From Roseateles depolymerans (lineage in GTDB: Bacteria > Pseudomonadota > Gammaproteobacteria > Burkholderiales > Burkholderiaceae_C): 64,000 nt of DNA. The position numbers and the translations under genes are program-made. Positions 56,997 to 64,000 of the stretch are shown piece by piece (the stretch's first letter is position 1; the number at the start of each line of letters is the position of its first letter). The stretch lies in contig NZ_QUMT01000003.1 in assembly GCF_003387155.1 (NCBI RefSeq), positions 832,233 through 896,232 on the forward strand, in the 5' to 3' direction. The notes beneath the pieces were generated by a model, which saw only the letters and a program-made list of their open reading frames with translations, had not been told where the DNA came from and searched no databases.

Positions 56997-58181
56997 TCAA
57001 CGCTTCCCTTGGCCCGCGGTCACGATCCCCTGCCCCGCCGCCCACGCATTGACATCATCCCGGCGGATCGCCGCCGCCATCAGCCCCGGGAACGCGTCCG
57101 GGGTACAGGCAAAGGACGGCACCCCCAGTGCCGCCAGCTTCGCCGCCAGCGCATGGTCATAAGCCGGTGCGCCTTCGTCGCTCAGCGCCAGCAGCGTCAC
57201 GAACTGCACCCCGCTCTCGACCAGTTCCGAGGCGCGGCGCAGCAGCTGCTGCTCCACGCCCCCTTCGTAGAGGTCGGAGATCAGCACCAGGATGGTGTTG
57301 CGCGGCTCCCGGATCTGCGACTGGCAATACGCCACCGCCCCGTTGATGTCGGTCCCGCCGCCCAGTTGCACGCCGAAGAGCAGATCCACCGGATCGTTCA
57401 ACTGCTCGGTCATGTCCACCACCGCCGTGTCGAACACCACCAGCCGCGTGCTGACCGACGGCAGTGACGCCATGACGGCGCCGAAGATGCTCGAATAGAC
57501 CACCGAGTTGGCCATCGACCCGCTCTGGTCGATGCACAGCACCACCTCCCGCTGCGGCCGCCGCGCCTTGCGCCCGTAGCCGTGCAGCGTCTCCGGGATG
57601 ACGGTGCGGTGGCTGGGTTGCCAATGCCGCAGGTTGGCGCGAATGGTGCGGTGCCAGTCGATCTCGGACAGCCGCGGACGGCGATTGCGCTGGCTTCGGT
57701 CCAGCGCGCCGGTCACCGCGCTTCGCATCGGCTCTTCCAGCTGCTTCATCAATTCGTCCACCACGCGGCGCACGACCTGACGCGCCGTGTCCCGCGTCCC
57801 GGCCGGAATGACACCCGACAGCGCAATCAGGCTGGCCACCAGATGCACATTGGGCTGAACGTTCTCCAGCATCTCGGGCTGGAGCAGCATGTCCCGCAGG
57901 TTGAGCTTCTCCAGCGCGTCCTTCTGCAGCACCTGCACCACGCTGCTGGGGAAGTACTTGCGGATGTCGCCCAGCCACCGGGCCACGCGCGGCGCAGAGC
58001 CCCCGCGCCCCCCGCGACGTTCCGCCGACAGGCCCTGGCCGTGCTCGTCGTACAGGGCACTGAGCGCCTGGTCCATCTCCTGCGCATCGCCGCTCAGGCC
58101 GCCGCAGCTCTGCTCGGCTTCACCGCCCAGCACCATCCGCCAGCGCCTGAGCCGGCCGGCTTCGTCGATGGGTTCACTCAT
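56997..58181 (-). CDS. VWA domain-containing protein of the MoxR system
   Basis: Protein of 394 residues. The C-terminal VWA domain carries a complete MIDAS D-x-S-x-S (CIDQSGSMANS) and LGGGTDINGAVA. The N-terminal half is helical with RRPRLSEIDWHRTIRANLRH before the VWA part, as in CoxE-like proteins. Its ATG overlaps the preceding stop (ATGA), so it is the last gene of the SWIM-DUF5691-MoxR-DUF5682-VWA operon. VWA proteins partner with MoxR ATPases in assembly or remodelling of target proteins. Target unknown. Confidence 0.92.
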   Translation of the reverse strand: MSEPIDEAGRLRRWRMVLGGEAEQSCGGLSGDAQEMDQALSALYDEHGQGLSAERRGGRGGSAPRVARWLGDIRKYFPSSVVQVLQKDALEKLNLRDMLLQPEMLENVQPNVHLVASLIALSGVIPAGTRDTARQVVRRVVDELMKQLEEPMRSAVTGALDRSQRNRRPRLSEIDWHRTIRANLRHWQPSHRTVIPETLHGYGRKARRPQREVVLCIDQSGSMANSVVYSSIFGAVMASLPSVSTRLVVFDTAVVDMTEQLNDPVDLLFGVQLGGGTDINGAVAYCQSQIREPRNTILVLISDLYEGGVEQQLLRRASELVESGVQFVTLLALSDEGAPAYDHALAAKLAALGVPSFACTPDAFPGLMAAAIRRDDVNAWAAGQGIVTAGQGKR

Positions 58182-60664
58182 GTCGCCACTCCCAGCAACT
58201 GGCGCAGCAGCGGCAAAGGCCGCACCGCGCGCGCGTCATCCCATGGGGCGGCGGCCTTCTGGCCAGCCCCCGGCCCCTTGCGGGCCGCACGGGCGCCGAG
58301 GTCGCGTCGCTCCCCAGGCTCGAACGCGGAGAAGGTGCGCCGCACCAGCGGCAGCACCCGCACAAAATGCTCTTCACTCAAGGACGCCAGCCACTGATCC
58401 ACCAGCGGCCACACGCCGTCATGGTGCAGCAACACCACCGCATTGCGGTTGAGAAAGCCGTCCAGCCAGGCCGCGGCCTTGAGCGGCTCCGCTCCACTGC
58501 TCAGATGCAGGGACAGGGCTTGCGCAGCCTCGTCCGAGCTCAGGGCGCCGTCATCCAGCATCAAGCGCGTGGCCACGCCCTGCAGCAGCTCATGGACGCT
58601 GCCCGCATGGGCCAATTGGCGGATCGCCCGCTGCCATTGAAGCGCCGGTTCCTGCTGACGGCCGGGGTCCCGCAGCCGGATCGCGGCATGGGCCGCGAGC
58701 AAGTCCTGCCGCAACTGCTCGGCCGCAGCGTCGTCGATGGAGCGGCCCACCAGCGGCAGGCCAATCGCGGCCCGCACCACCAGGCCGTCAAACACCTGGC
58801 CGACCAGCGTGGCATCGGTCTGCCGGACATTGCCGTAGCGAAACACATTGGCTAGCGGCGGCAACGCGGTCATGAGCTGGCTGGCATCGCCGGTGAGCGC
58901 TGCATGGTCCTGCAGCGCCTGGGAGGCGATGGCCACGGCCTGCGGCAGGTCCGCCAGCAGCACCTGGTCCACCAGCTCGGCCAGCGTGGCCAGGTCCTTG
59001 GCCGCCTCGCAGCGTTCGGCCACTCGCGCCGTGGCGGCAGCTTCCACCGTTTGTCCATACCGGCTGGCCTCGATCAGACGAACCGCAAACGCCGGCTCCC
59101 ATTGCAGGGTCCAGACTTCATGGAAGGTGCCGCGGGAAGAGCGTCCGACCCGCGCCAACGCGCCCCAGGCCACGCCCACCAGCGACAGGCGGTGCAGCAG
59201 ATGACTGCGGGCCAGGTCGTTGGGCTGACGCAGGTCCAGGTCCAGCGTCTTCTGTACGGCCTCGGGCTTGAGCCGCAAGGATTTCTGGCTCTGCTCCAGG
59301 TCCCTTTGCAGCGGCACCTTGGGCACGGTGGGGGGCACCTGGCCCAGGCGGTCCCCAATGACCAGTTCTTCGCGGATGAAGTCCAGCAGCGCGTCGTCGC
59401 CCAAGGTCATCACCGTGCGGGTGGCTTCATGCAGCTCTTCCAGTCCGGGCGCCGGGCGCTGGCGCAGGGCGGCGAGCGTGTCGGCCAGCCGTGCAGCCTC
59501 GATGAGATGGGCGCTGGAGCAGTCGAGGTCTCGGGCCCGCATCAGGCGCGCCACGCGGGCCAGCCAGCCGACGGCGCGGGAGCGGGTCGCGTGCTGACCC
59601 GGCACGTCCTCTCCGGCGTCCGCGCTGCTGCGCCACAGATGTTCATACCAGCCGGGCGACTGGATGCCGGCGCCGTAGCCGCTCTGCCACGCCAGATGGC
59701 GGTAGGTCCAGGGCACCCAGGTGCTGGTGACCTTGAGCTTGGGCAGGCCCTTGAGCAGGGCCTGATCCGCCTTGACGGTCACGTCGGCCTTCAATCCGCC
59801 CAGATGCCAGGCGCCGCAGATGATGGCGATGCGCTGGAAGCCTTCCTTGCGGGCAGCGCGGATGCACTGCCGCATGTGGGCTTCGCGCAGGGCCTCGCGC
59901 TGCAGGCGCTCCGGCGGGAAGCGACCCTCATCCGGCAGTTCGGAGCGCACGGCCAGCATGGCCTCTTCGATGGCGGCGAACAGCTGCTCGCCGTCGCCGC
60001 GTTCCTCGACCATGTGGTTCCACCAGGCCTCGCCGTCCGAATAGCCGGCCGCGCGCGCGAGCCAGTCCAGCGGGTCCTCCCAGCGATCAGCGTCCGGCAG
60101 TGCAGCCTCCTCTGCTGTCGCGGAGGTCGAGTCGGTCTCGCCGGATGGTGCGTCCGCGCCGTTCTCGGTCGGTGCGGATGCTGCATCCCCTGCAACATCA
60201 GCCGCCGTTTCAGCGGCCATTTCAGCGGCCGGTTGGCGCTCTTCCGCCGCCTTGTCCCGCGCCAGACCGATGGCCACCGGCAGGTCGATGAAGCGAACCG
60301 TCGCCCCGGCCCGTGCAGCCCATCGCAGCGCCTGCCATTCCGGGGAGAACTCCGCAAACGGGTGGTACACCGCCCGCCCTGGCTCCTCCACCCCGTGCGT
60401 GAGCAAGGCCACGGGCGGCACCATGTCGGCCGCCAGCACGTCCGCCACCAGCGCGTCCGCCTCGGGGGGCCCTTCGATCAACACGCAATCCGGACGCAGG
60501 CTGTCCAGCGCACGCAGCAGGCTGCGCGCACATCCGGGTCCGTGGTGCCGCACCCCGAAGAAATGCAGCTCGCCGGGGGCCGTGCCGCCAGCGGCGGCAG
60601 CGGTGCCACCGGTGACAGCGTCGCTGCGGACGTCTCCGGCGGATGCAGTGTCCTGGTCGCTCAC
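58178..60664 (-). CDS. DUF5682 family protein
   Basis: Large protein of about 828 residues. The start of the family is seen as HFFGVRHHGPGCARSLLRAL, then CVLIEGPPEADALV, FIDLPVAIGLARDKAAEE and RIAIICGAWHLGGL, and the rest is helical. The region GVRHHGPG and IEGPPE is reminiscent of ChaN/TraB-like folds, but a function is not established. GTG at 60664 (or 60673) is the start; the gene follows the MoxR stop closely. A variable, low-complexity insertion lies at about residues 150-195. Confidence 0.86.
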   Translation of the reverse strand: MSDQDTASAGDVRSDAVTGGTAAAAGGTAPGELHFFGVRHHGPGCARSLLRALDSLRPDCVLIEGPPEADALVADVLAADMVPPVALLTHGVEEPGRAVYHPFAEFSPEWQALRWAARAGATVRFIDLPVAIGLARDKAAEERQPAAEMAAETAADVAGDAASAPTENGADAPSGETDSTSATAEEAALPDADRWEDPLDWLARAAGYSDGEAWWNHMVEERGDGEQLFAAIEEAMLAVRSELPDEGRFPPERLQREALREAHMRQCIRAARKEGFQRIAIICGAWHLGGLKADVTVKADQALLKGLPKLKVTSTWVPWTYRHLAWQSGYGAGIQSPGWYEHLWRSSADAGEDVPGQHATRSRAVGWLARVARLMRARDLDCSSAHLIEAARLADTLAALRQRPAPGLEELHEATRTVMTLGDDALLDFIREELVIGDRLGQVPPTVPKVPLQRDLEQSQKSLRLKPEAVQKTLDLDLRQPNDLARSHLLHRLSLVGVAWGALARVGRSSRGTFHEVWTLQWEPAFAVRLIEASRYGQTVEAAATARVAERCEAAKDLATLAELVDQVLLADLPQAVAIASQALQDHAALTGDASQLMTALPPLANVFRYGNVRQTDATLVGQVFDGLVVRAAIGLPLVGRSIDDAAAEQLRQDLLAAHAAIRLRDPGRQQEPALQWQRAIRQLAHAGSVHELLQGVATRLMLDDGALSSDEAAQALSLHLSSGAEPLKAAAWLDGFLNRNAVVLLHHDGVWPLVDQWLASLSEEHFVRVLPLVRRTFSAFEPGERRDLGARAARKGPGAGQKAAAPWDDARAVRPLPLLRQLLGVAT

Positions 60665-60669
60665 CGGGC

Positions 60670-61761
60670 TCACACCTGCTCGCGGCAGGCCCGGTAGAGG
60701 TCCTTCCAGTCGGCCCTCTCCTTCACCACCGTCTCGAGATATTCGGTCCACACCACCTGGTCCTGCACCGGGTCCTTCACCACCGCGCCCAGCAAGCCCG
60801 CGGCCATGTCGCGCGGGCTCAGCACGCCGTCCCCGAAGTGACCCGCCAGCGCCATGCCGCTGTTGATCACCGAAATCGCCTCCGCCGTGGACAAGGTCCC
60901 GCTCGGGGACTTGACCTGCGTCTTGCCGTCCTCGGTCCGGCCATTGCGCAGCTCACGGAAGATCTGCACCACCCGTCGCACTTCCTTGAGCGCGGGCGGC
61001 TCGGCCGGCAACTGCAGGGCGGCGCCCATCTCGGTGACGCGCTTCATCACGATCGAGACTTCCTCGTCCTCGGTGGCCGGCACCGGCAACACCACCGTGT
61101 TGAAGCGGCGCTTGAGCGCAGCGGACAGCTCATTCACACCCTTGTCGCGGTTGTTGGCCGTCGCAATGACGCTAAAGCCCCGCACCGCCTGGACTTCGCT
61201 GCCCAGCTCAGGCACCGGCAGAGTCTTTTCCGACAGCACGGTGATCAACGAGTCCTGCACATCGGCCGGGATGCGGGTGAGCTCTTCCACCCGCGCGATC
61301 TTGCCGGCCCGCATCGCCTTCATCAGTGGACTGGCGACCAGGGCCTGCTCCGACGGACCGTTGGCCAGCAGCTGCGCATAGTTCCAACCGTAGCGCAGCT
61401 GTTCTTCGCCGGTGCCGGCCGTGCCCTGGATGAGCAGCGTCGAGTCCCCGCTCACCGCCGCTGCCAGATGCTCGGACACCCACGATTTGGCGGTGCCCGG
61501 CACGCCGTACAGCAGCAGCGCGCGGTCGGTCGCCAGCGTCGCCACCGCGATTTCCATCAGCCGTTCATTGCCGATGTATTTGGGGCTGATCTGGAACCCG
61601 TTGTCCAGGGTGCCGCCCATCAGGTAGCGCAGCACCGCCCAGGGGGACATGCGCCAGTTTTCCGGGCGGGGACGCTGGTCTTGCCGCTGCAGCTCGTGCA
61701 GCTCTTCGGCGAACTGCTGCTCGGCGTGGCGGCGCAGCACGGGGGCGTTGGATGTCGTCAT
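60670..61761 (-). CDS. MoxR-family AAA+ ATPase
   Basis: Cytosolic AAA+ ATPase of 363 residues. Walker A GVPGTAKS, then GTAGTGEEQLRYGWNYAQLL, the Walker B region ARVEELTRIPADVQ, sensor 1 FSVIATANNRDKG and the arginine region ALKRRFNTVVLP are visible. MoxR proteins act with VWA partners as chaperone-like remodelers. ATG 61761 overlaps the DUF5691 stop (ATGA). Its true start is far downstream of the long open reading frame's beginning, judged by the overlap with DUF5691. Confidence 0.93.
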   Translation of the reverse strand: MTTSNAPVLRRHAEQQFAEELHELQRQDQRPRPENWRMSPWAVLRYLMGGTLDNGFQISPKYIGNERLMEIAVATLATDRALLLYGVPGTAKSWVSEHLAAAVSGDSTLLIQGTAGTGEEQLRYGWNYAQLLANGPSEQALVASPLMKAMRAGKIARVEELTRIPADVQDSLITVLSEKTLPVPELGSEVQAVRGFSVIATANNRDKGVNELSAALKRRFNTVVLPVPATEDEEVSIVMKRVTEMGAALQLPAEPPALKEVRRVVQIFRELRNGRTEDGKTQVKSPSGTLSTAEAISVINSGMALAGHFGDGVLSPRDMAAGLLGAVVKDPVQDQVVWTEYLETVVKERADWKDLYRACREQV

Positions 61762-63317
61762 GGGGTCCTCGAGGTCAACCGGGGAAGATGGTGAAGGGCG
61801 CGACGCAGGGCCACCGCCTGGCTCACGGCGGTCATCGCGTCGGCATGGGAGGCGGTTTCGCCGTCCCGCTGAAACTGGGTGACGGTGGCGAAGTCGTCCA
61901 GGCAGTCGGGGTGGATGACGGCGCAGAACTCGGCCAGCAGCGGACGGGCGCCGTAGTCCTCCTTGAGCTTGCCGTCCCGGGCCCGGGCCAGCACCAGCCG
62001 GGTCATGGCCTGGGACAGCGGCAGGCCCAGGCCCTGGCCGTCCAGGCAGGCGGACAGCAGCACCGCCAGGGGCAACTGCGCCTCGTCGACATGGCGTTGC
62101 CAGTGCCGCTCGCGCCGCTCCTGCGGCAGCCATTGCAGCAACTGGGCCGAACGGGGAGACAGGGGATTCGCACGCCCGGCAGCGTCGGGCCGCAGCGCCG
62201 CCAGGAAGGCCTCGCACCAGTCCGGCTCGCGCGTGGCGGCCAGCGCGTCCAGCCAGCCACGCGACAAGGCCTCGGCCCAGTCGGTGGTGGCCGCCCATTG
62301 CAGGAGCTGCGCGGGCGCCAGGCCGGTCTGCGCCGTCCACCAGCCCACCGGGACCTGGCGGACCAGTTGATAGAGCCACCAGGCGCGATCACCCAGGCTG
62401 TCGTGCTGAGGGCGGACCGGGACGATCTGGTCGGCCTCCCAGTCCGGGGCCACCGCCGTGGGCGCGTCCAGGGCCCATCCTGGCCCTTTGCGGCTGTCGG
62501 TGCTGCGAAGCAATGCGGCCAGGCGGCCCTGCGCGCGACGCGTGTGGGCCGCACCGTCCACCTGCATCAGCAGTTGAACGGCCAGGTCGCGCACTTCGCG
62601 GCTGCGGTCCGCGCGGCACCGCTCCAGCAAGGGCTCATCCTCCGGTCCGATGCGGGCTTGCAGCACCGGCAGCAGCTCTACCCGCTCCTTGGCGGGCAGC
62701 TCAGGCAGGGCCTGGGCCAGGCGCTCGCGGGCTGCCGCGGGCGCCATGCGGCGCTCATGCAGAAGAAACGCGCGTCGCTGCTCCAGCGTGCCGTCGGTCC
62801 AGTGGGTGTCCTGCGGCTCATCGCCAGCGGCGCCGGCGGCGTATCGCCATTCCTCGCGCTGGGCCGCCAGCCACAAACCGCGCTCGCCCAGCGCCCGCAG
62901 CAAGGCCGCGCGCAGCGCCGTGGAGCGACGTCCAAGATCCAGGGCCAGGGGCAGCAGCACCGGCGGCAGTCGATAGCCGGCCGCAGCGAGAGTCTCCATC
63001 ACCAGCAGGTGCAGCCGCGCCGGACCGTCCTGCAAGGCCCATTGCAGCAGCGGCAACAAGGCGGCCGGCGGCGCAGGACGTTGATCGGCATCGGCGGGCG
63101 CTGGTGGCGCGTTGGGGGCCGCGCCGGGCTGGACACCCGCCAGCAGGCAGGGCGCAAGCACCGCCGCGACGCGAAGCACCGCCTCGGCAGGCCCATTGGC
63201 ATGGGCGCCGACCTGGGCGATCAGCTCGCCCACCTCGCCCGGCCACTCGGGCAGCGGGCCGCCCTGGCGCTCGGTGCCCACCATCAACGTGGGCAGCAAT
63301 GGGGTCCATGAACTCAT
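61758..63317 (-). CDS. DUF5691 family protein
   Basis: Protein of 519 residues, helical and Ala/Leu-rich; WTPLLPTLMVGTERQ at the N-terminus is typical of DUF5691 proteins. HEAT-like repeats are possible but not certain. Start ATG 63317 has AGGAG seven bases upstream and overlaps the stop of the SWIM gene. Second gene visible of the five-gene operon; function unknown, but always seen with MoxR and VWA partners in such clusters. Confidence 0.82.
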   Translation of the reverse strand: MSSWTPLLPTLMVGTERQGGPLPEWPGEVGELIAQVGAHANGPAEAVLRVAAVLAPCLLAGVQPGAAPNAPPAPADADQRPAPPAALLPLLQWALQDGPARLHLLVMETLAAAGYRLPPVLLPLALDLGRRSTALRAALLRALGERGLWLAAQREEWRYAAGAAGDEPQDTHWTDGTLEQRRAFLLHERRMAPAAARERLAQALPELPAKERVELLPVLQARIGPEDEPLLERCRADRSREVRDLAVQLLMQVDGAAHTRRAQGRLAALLRSTDSRKGPGWALDAPTAVAPDWEADQIVPVRPQHDSLGDRAWWLYQLVRQVPVGWWTAQTGLAPAQLLQWAATTDWAEALSRGWLDALAATREPDWCEAFLAALRPDAAGRANPLSPRSAQLLQWLPQERRERHWQRHVDEAQLPLAVLLSACLDGQGLGLPLSQAMTRLVLARARDGKLKEDYGARPLLAEFCAVIHPDCLDDFATVTQFQRDGETASHADAMTAVSQAVALRRALHHLPRLTSRTP

Positions 63318-64000
63318 GCCTGGCTCCTGATCCACAGCGGCGCCCGTTCGGCCCCGGCCCACGCCGTCAAGGGACGCAAACGCTCCCCGTCCCATTCACC
63401 GGCCACCGTCAGGGGATGCCCGCCGGAGGTCGCCATCAACAGCCAGCGTTCCTGTTCACCCAGCGCCAGGGGCAAGCACTGCTGCCCGGACTGGAGGAAC
63501 GGGCCGGCGTCGGTCATGACGACGGTCGCATCGGCCAGCACCATCGGATGGAGCTGCACAAAGGGATGCGCGGCGATGCGGTCGGCCACCGCCTGCCATT
63601 CGCCGGCCCAGCCTCCCTCGGCCCCCAGCACCAGTTGGGTCGGCGTCAGCCCCATCGGCTGAAGGCTCAGTACATCGGCTTCCTCCTGCCGCTGCTGCAC
63701 CAAGGCTCTCAGCGGGCTGGCCCCCGGGTAGAACGCCAGCGTGGCCGCCACGCCGCTGCCGGGCACCCACAGGCCGTTGAAACCCTTGCCACCATGGGCA
63801 TGCTCCAGCAGCCAGGCGCGGCGCCCGGTGCGCTCGCCTTGCAGCCAGACCCGGCGCTCCATCAGCCGGCCTTCGCGTTCTTCGATGACGGCGGCCAGCA
63901 CGGCCCACCGGTCCTCCACCCGTTCTCCGCTGGCCAGCACATCGGCCTGGTCCAGCGGCCAGCCGCACAGGGTGCGCAGGTCTGCCTGCACCGGACCTGG
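63314..64000 (-). CDS. SWIM zinc finger family protein, C-terminal part (truncated by window edge)
   Basis: Open reading frame of 228 visible codons running off the right edge; only the C-terminal part of the protein is here. No SWIM Cys/His cluster is in this part; the assignment rests on the usual first gene of this operon type and on size, so it is inference. The visible part reads LCGWPLDQADVLASGERVED and ERWLLMATSGGHPLTVAGEW near the end. Stop overlaps the DUF5691 ATG (ATGA), so the operon is translationally coupled. Confidence 0.6.
   Translation of the reverse strand, partial: PGPVQADLRTLCGWPLDQADVLASGERVEDRWAVLAAVIEEREGRLMERRVWLQGERTGRRAWLLEHAHGGKGFNGLWVPGSGVAATLAFYPGASPLRALVQQRQEEADVLSLQPMGLTPTQLVLGAEGGWAGEWQAVADRIAAHPFVQLHPMVLADATVVMTDAGPFLQSGQQCLPLALGEQERWLLMATSGGHPLTVAGEWDGERLRPLTAWAGAERAPLWIRSQA

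Overview
The window is 64 kb of very GC-rich chromosome from a betaproteobacterium. The gene content points to Burkholderiales, probably the Roseateles/Mitsuaria/Rubrivivax side of the order (inference from gene families and order). Evidence includes a complete F1Fo ATP synthase operon (atpIBEFHAGDC), the proteobacterial GshA type, a porin-glnK-amtB operon, Bug-type solute-binding proteins, PPK2, and a CsgG/DUF4810/DUF799 lipoprotein trio. Most of the window is core or ordinary metabolic chromosome. No rRNA, tRNA, CRISPR array, transposase or integrase was seen.

Layout. 1-16.9 kb: two response regulators, a GST, a three-domain flavoprotein/ferredoxin fusion, two LysR regulators with a divergent SDR, two c-di-GMP proteins, priA, hemE, and a LemA-TPM-TPM cluster. 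16.9-28.4 kb: PPK2, a hexose-6-phosphate mutarotase, the CsgG trio ending in a strong terminator, and the atp operon with a TATAAT promoter and a terminator. 28.6-46.1 kb: small-molecule metabolism and regulation (SMP-30, GNAT, PhzF-VOC-GST operon, aminotransferase with divergent MocR regulator, hydratase-like protein, ABC-F, Bug protein, MarR with divergent FAD monooxygenase, fghA, gshB, BenE, kup). A short remnant of a GNAT gene lies beside phzF. 46.3-51.6 kb: a LysR gene, then two tandem paralogous genes of unknown family, then gshA.

51.9-56.2 kb: amtB, glnK and a TorF-type porin form one operon behind a match to a sigma-54 promoter. Next to it is an Abi_2 (AbiF/AbiD) HEPN protein. Tail-to-tail with that gene is a structured, non-coding stretch that ends in a perfect Rho-independent terminator on the opposite strand. 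AbiF proteins are known to be associated with a structured RNA, and AbiF has been reported as a toxin with an RNA antitoxin related to the ancestor of Cas13. This pair is therefore the best candidate for a little-described system here. 56.4-64 kb: an HU gene, an octanucleotide tandem repeat, and a five-gene translationally coupled SWIM-DUF5691-MoxR-DUF5682-VWA operon that runs off the right edge.

The other candidate novelty is the paralogue pair at 47.4-50.3 kb. The two proteins share several blocks in the same order. Both have Ser/Pro-rich N-termini, and both are preceded by the same roughly 50-base leader with an inverted repeat at exactly the same distance from the start codon. I recognise no family for them. 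All homology calls are from reading protein motifs; no database search was run.
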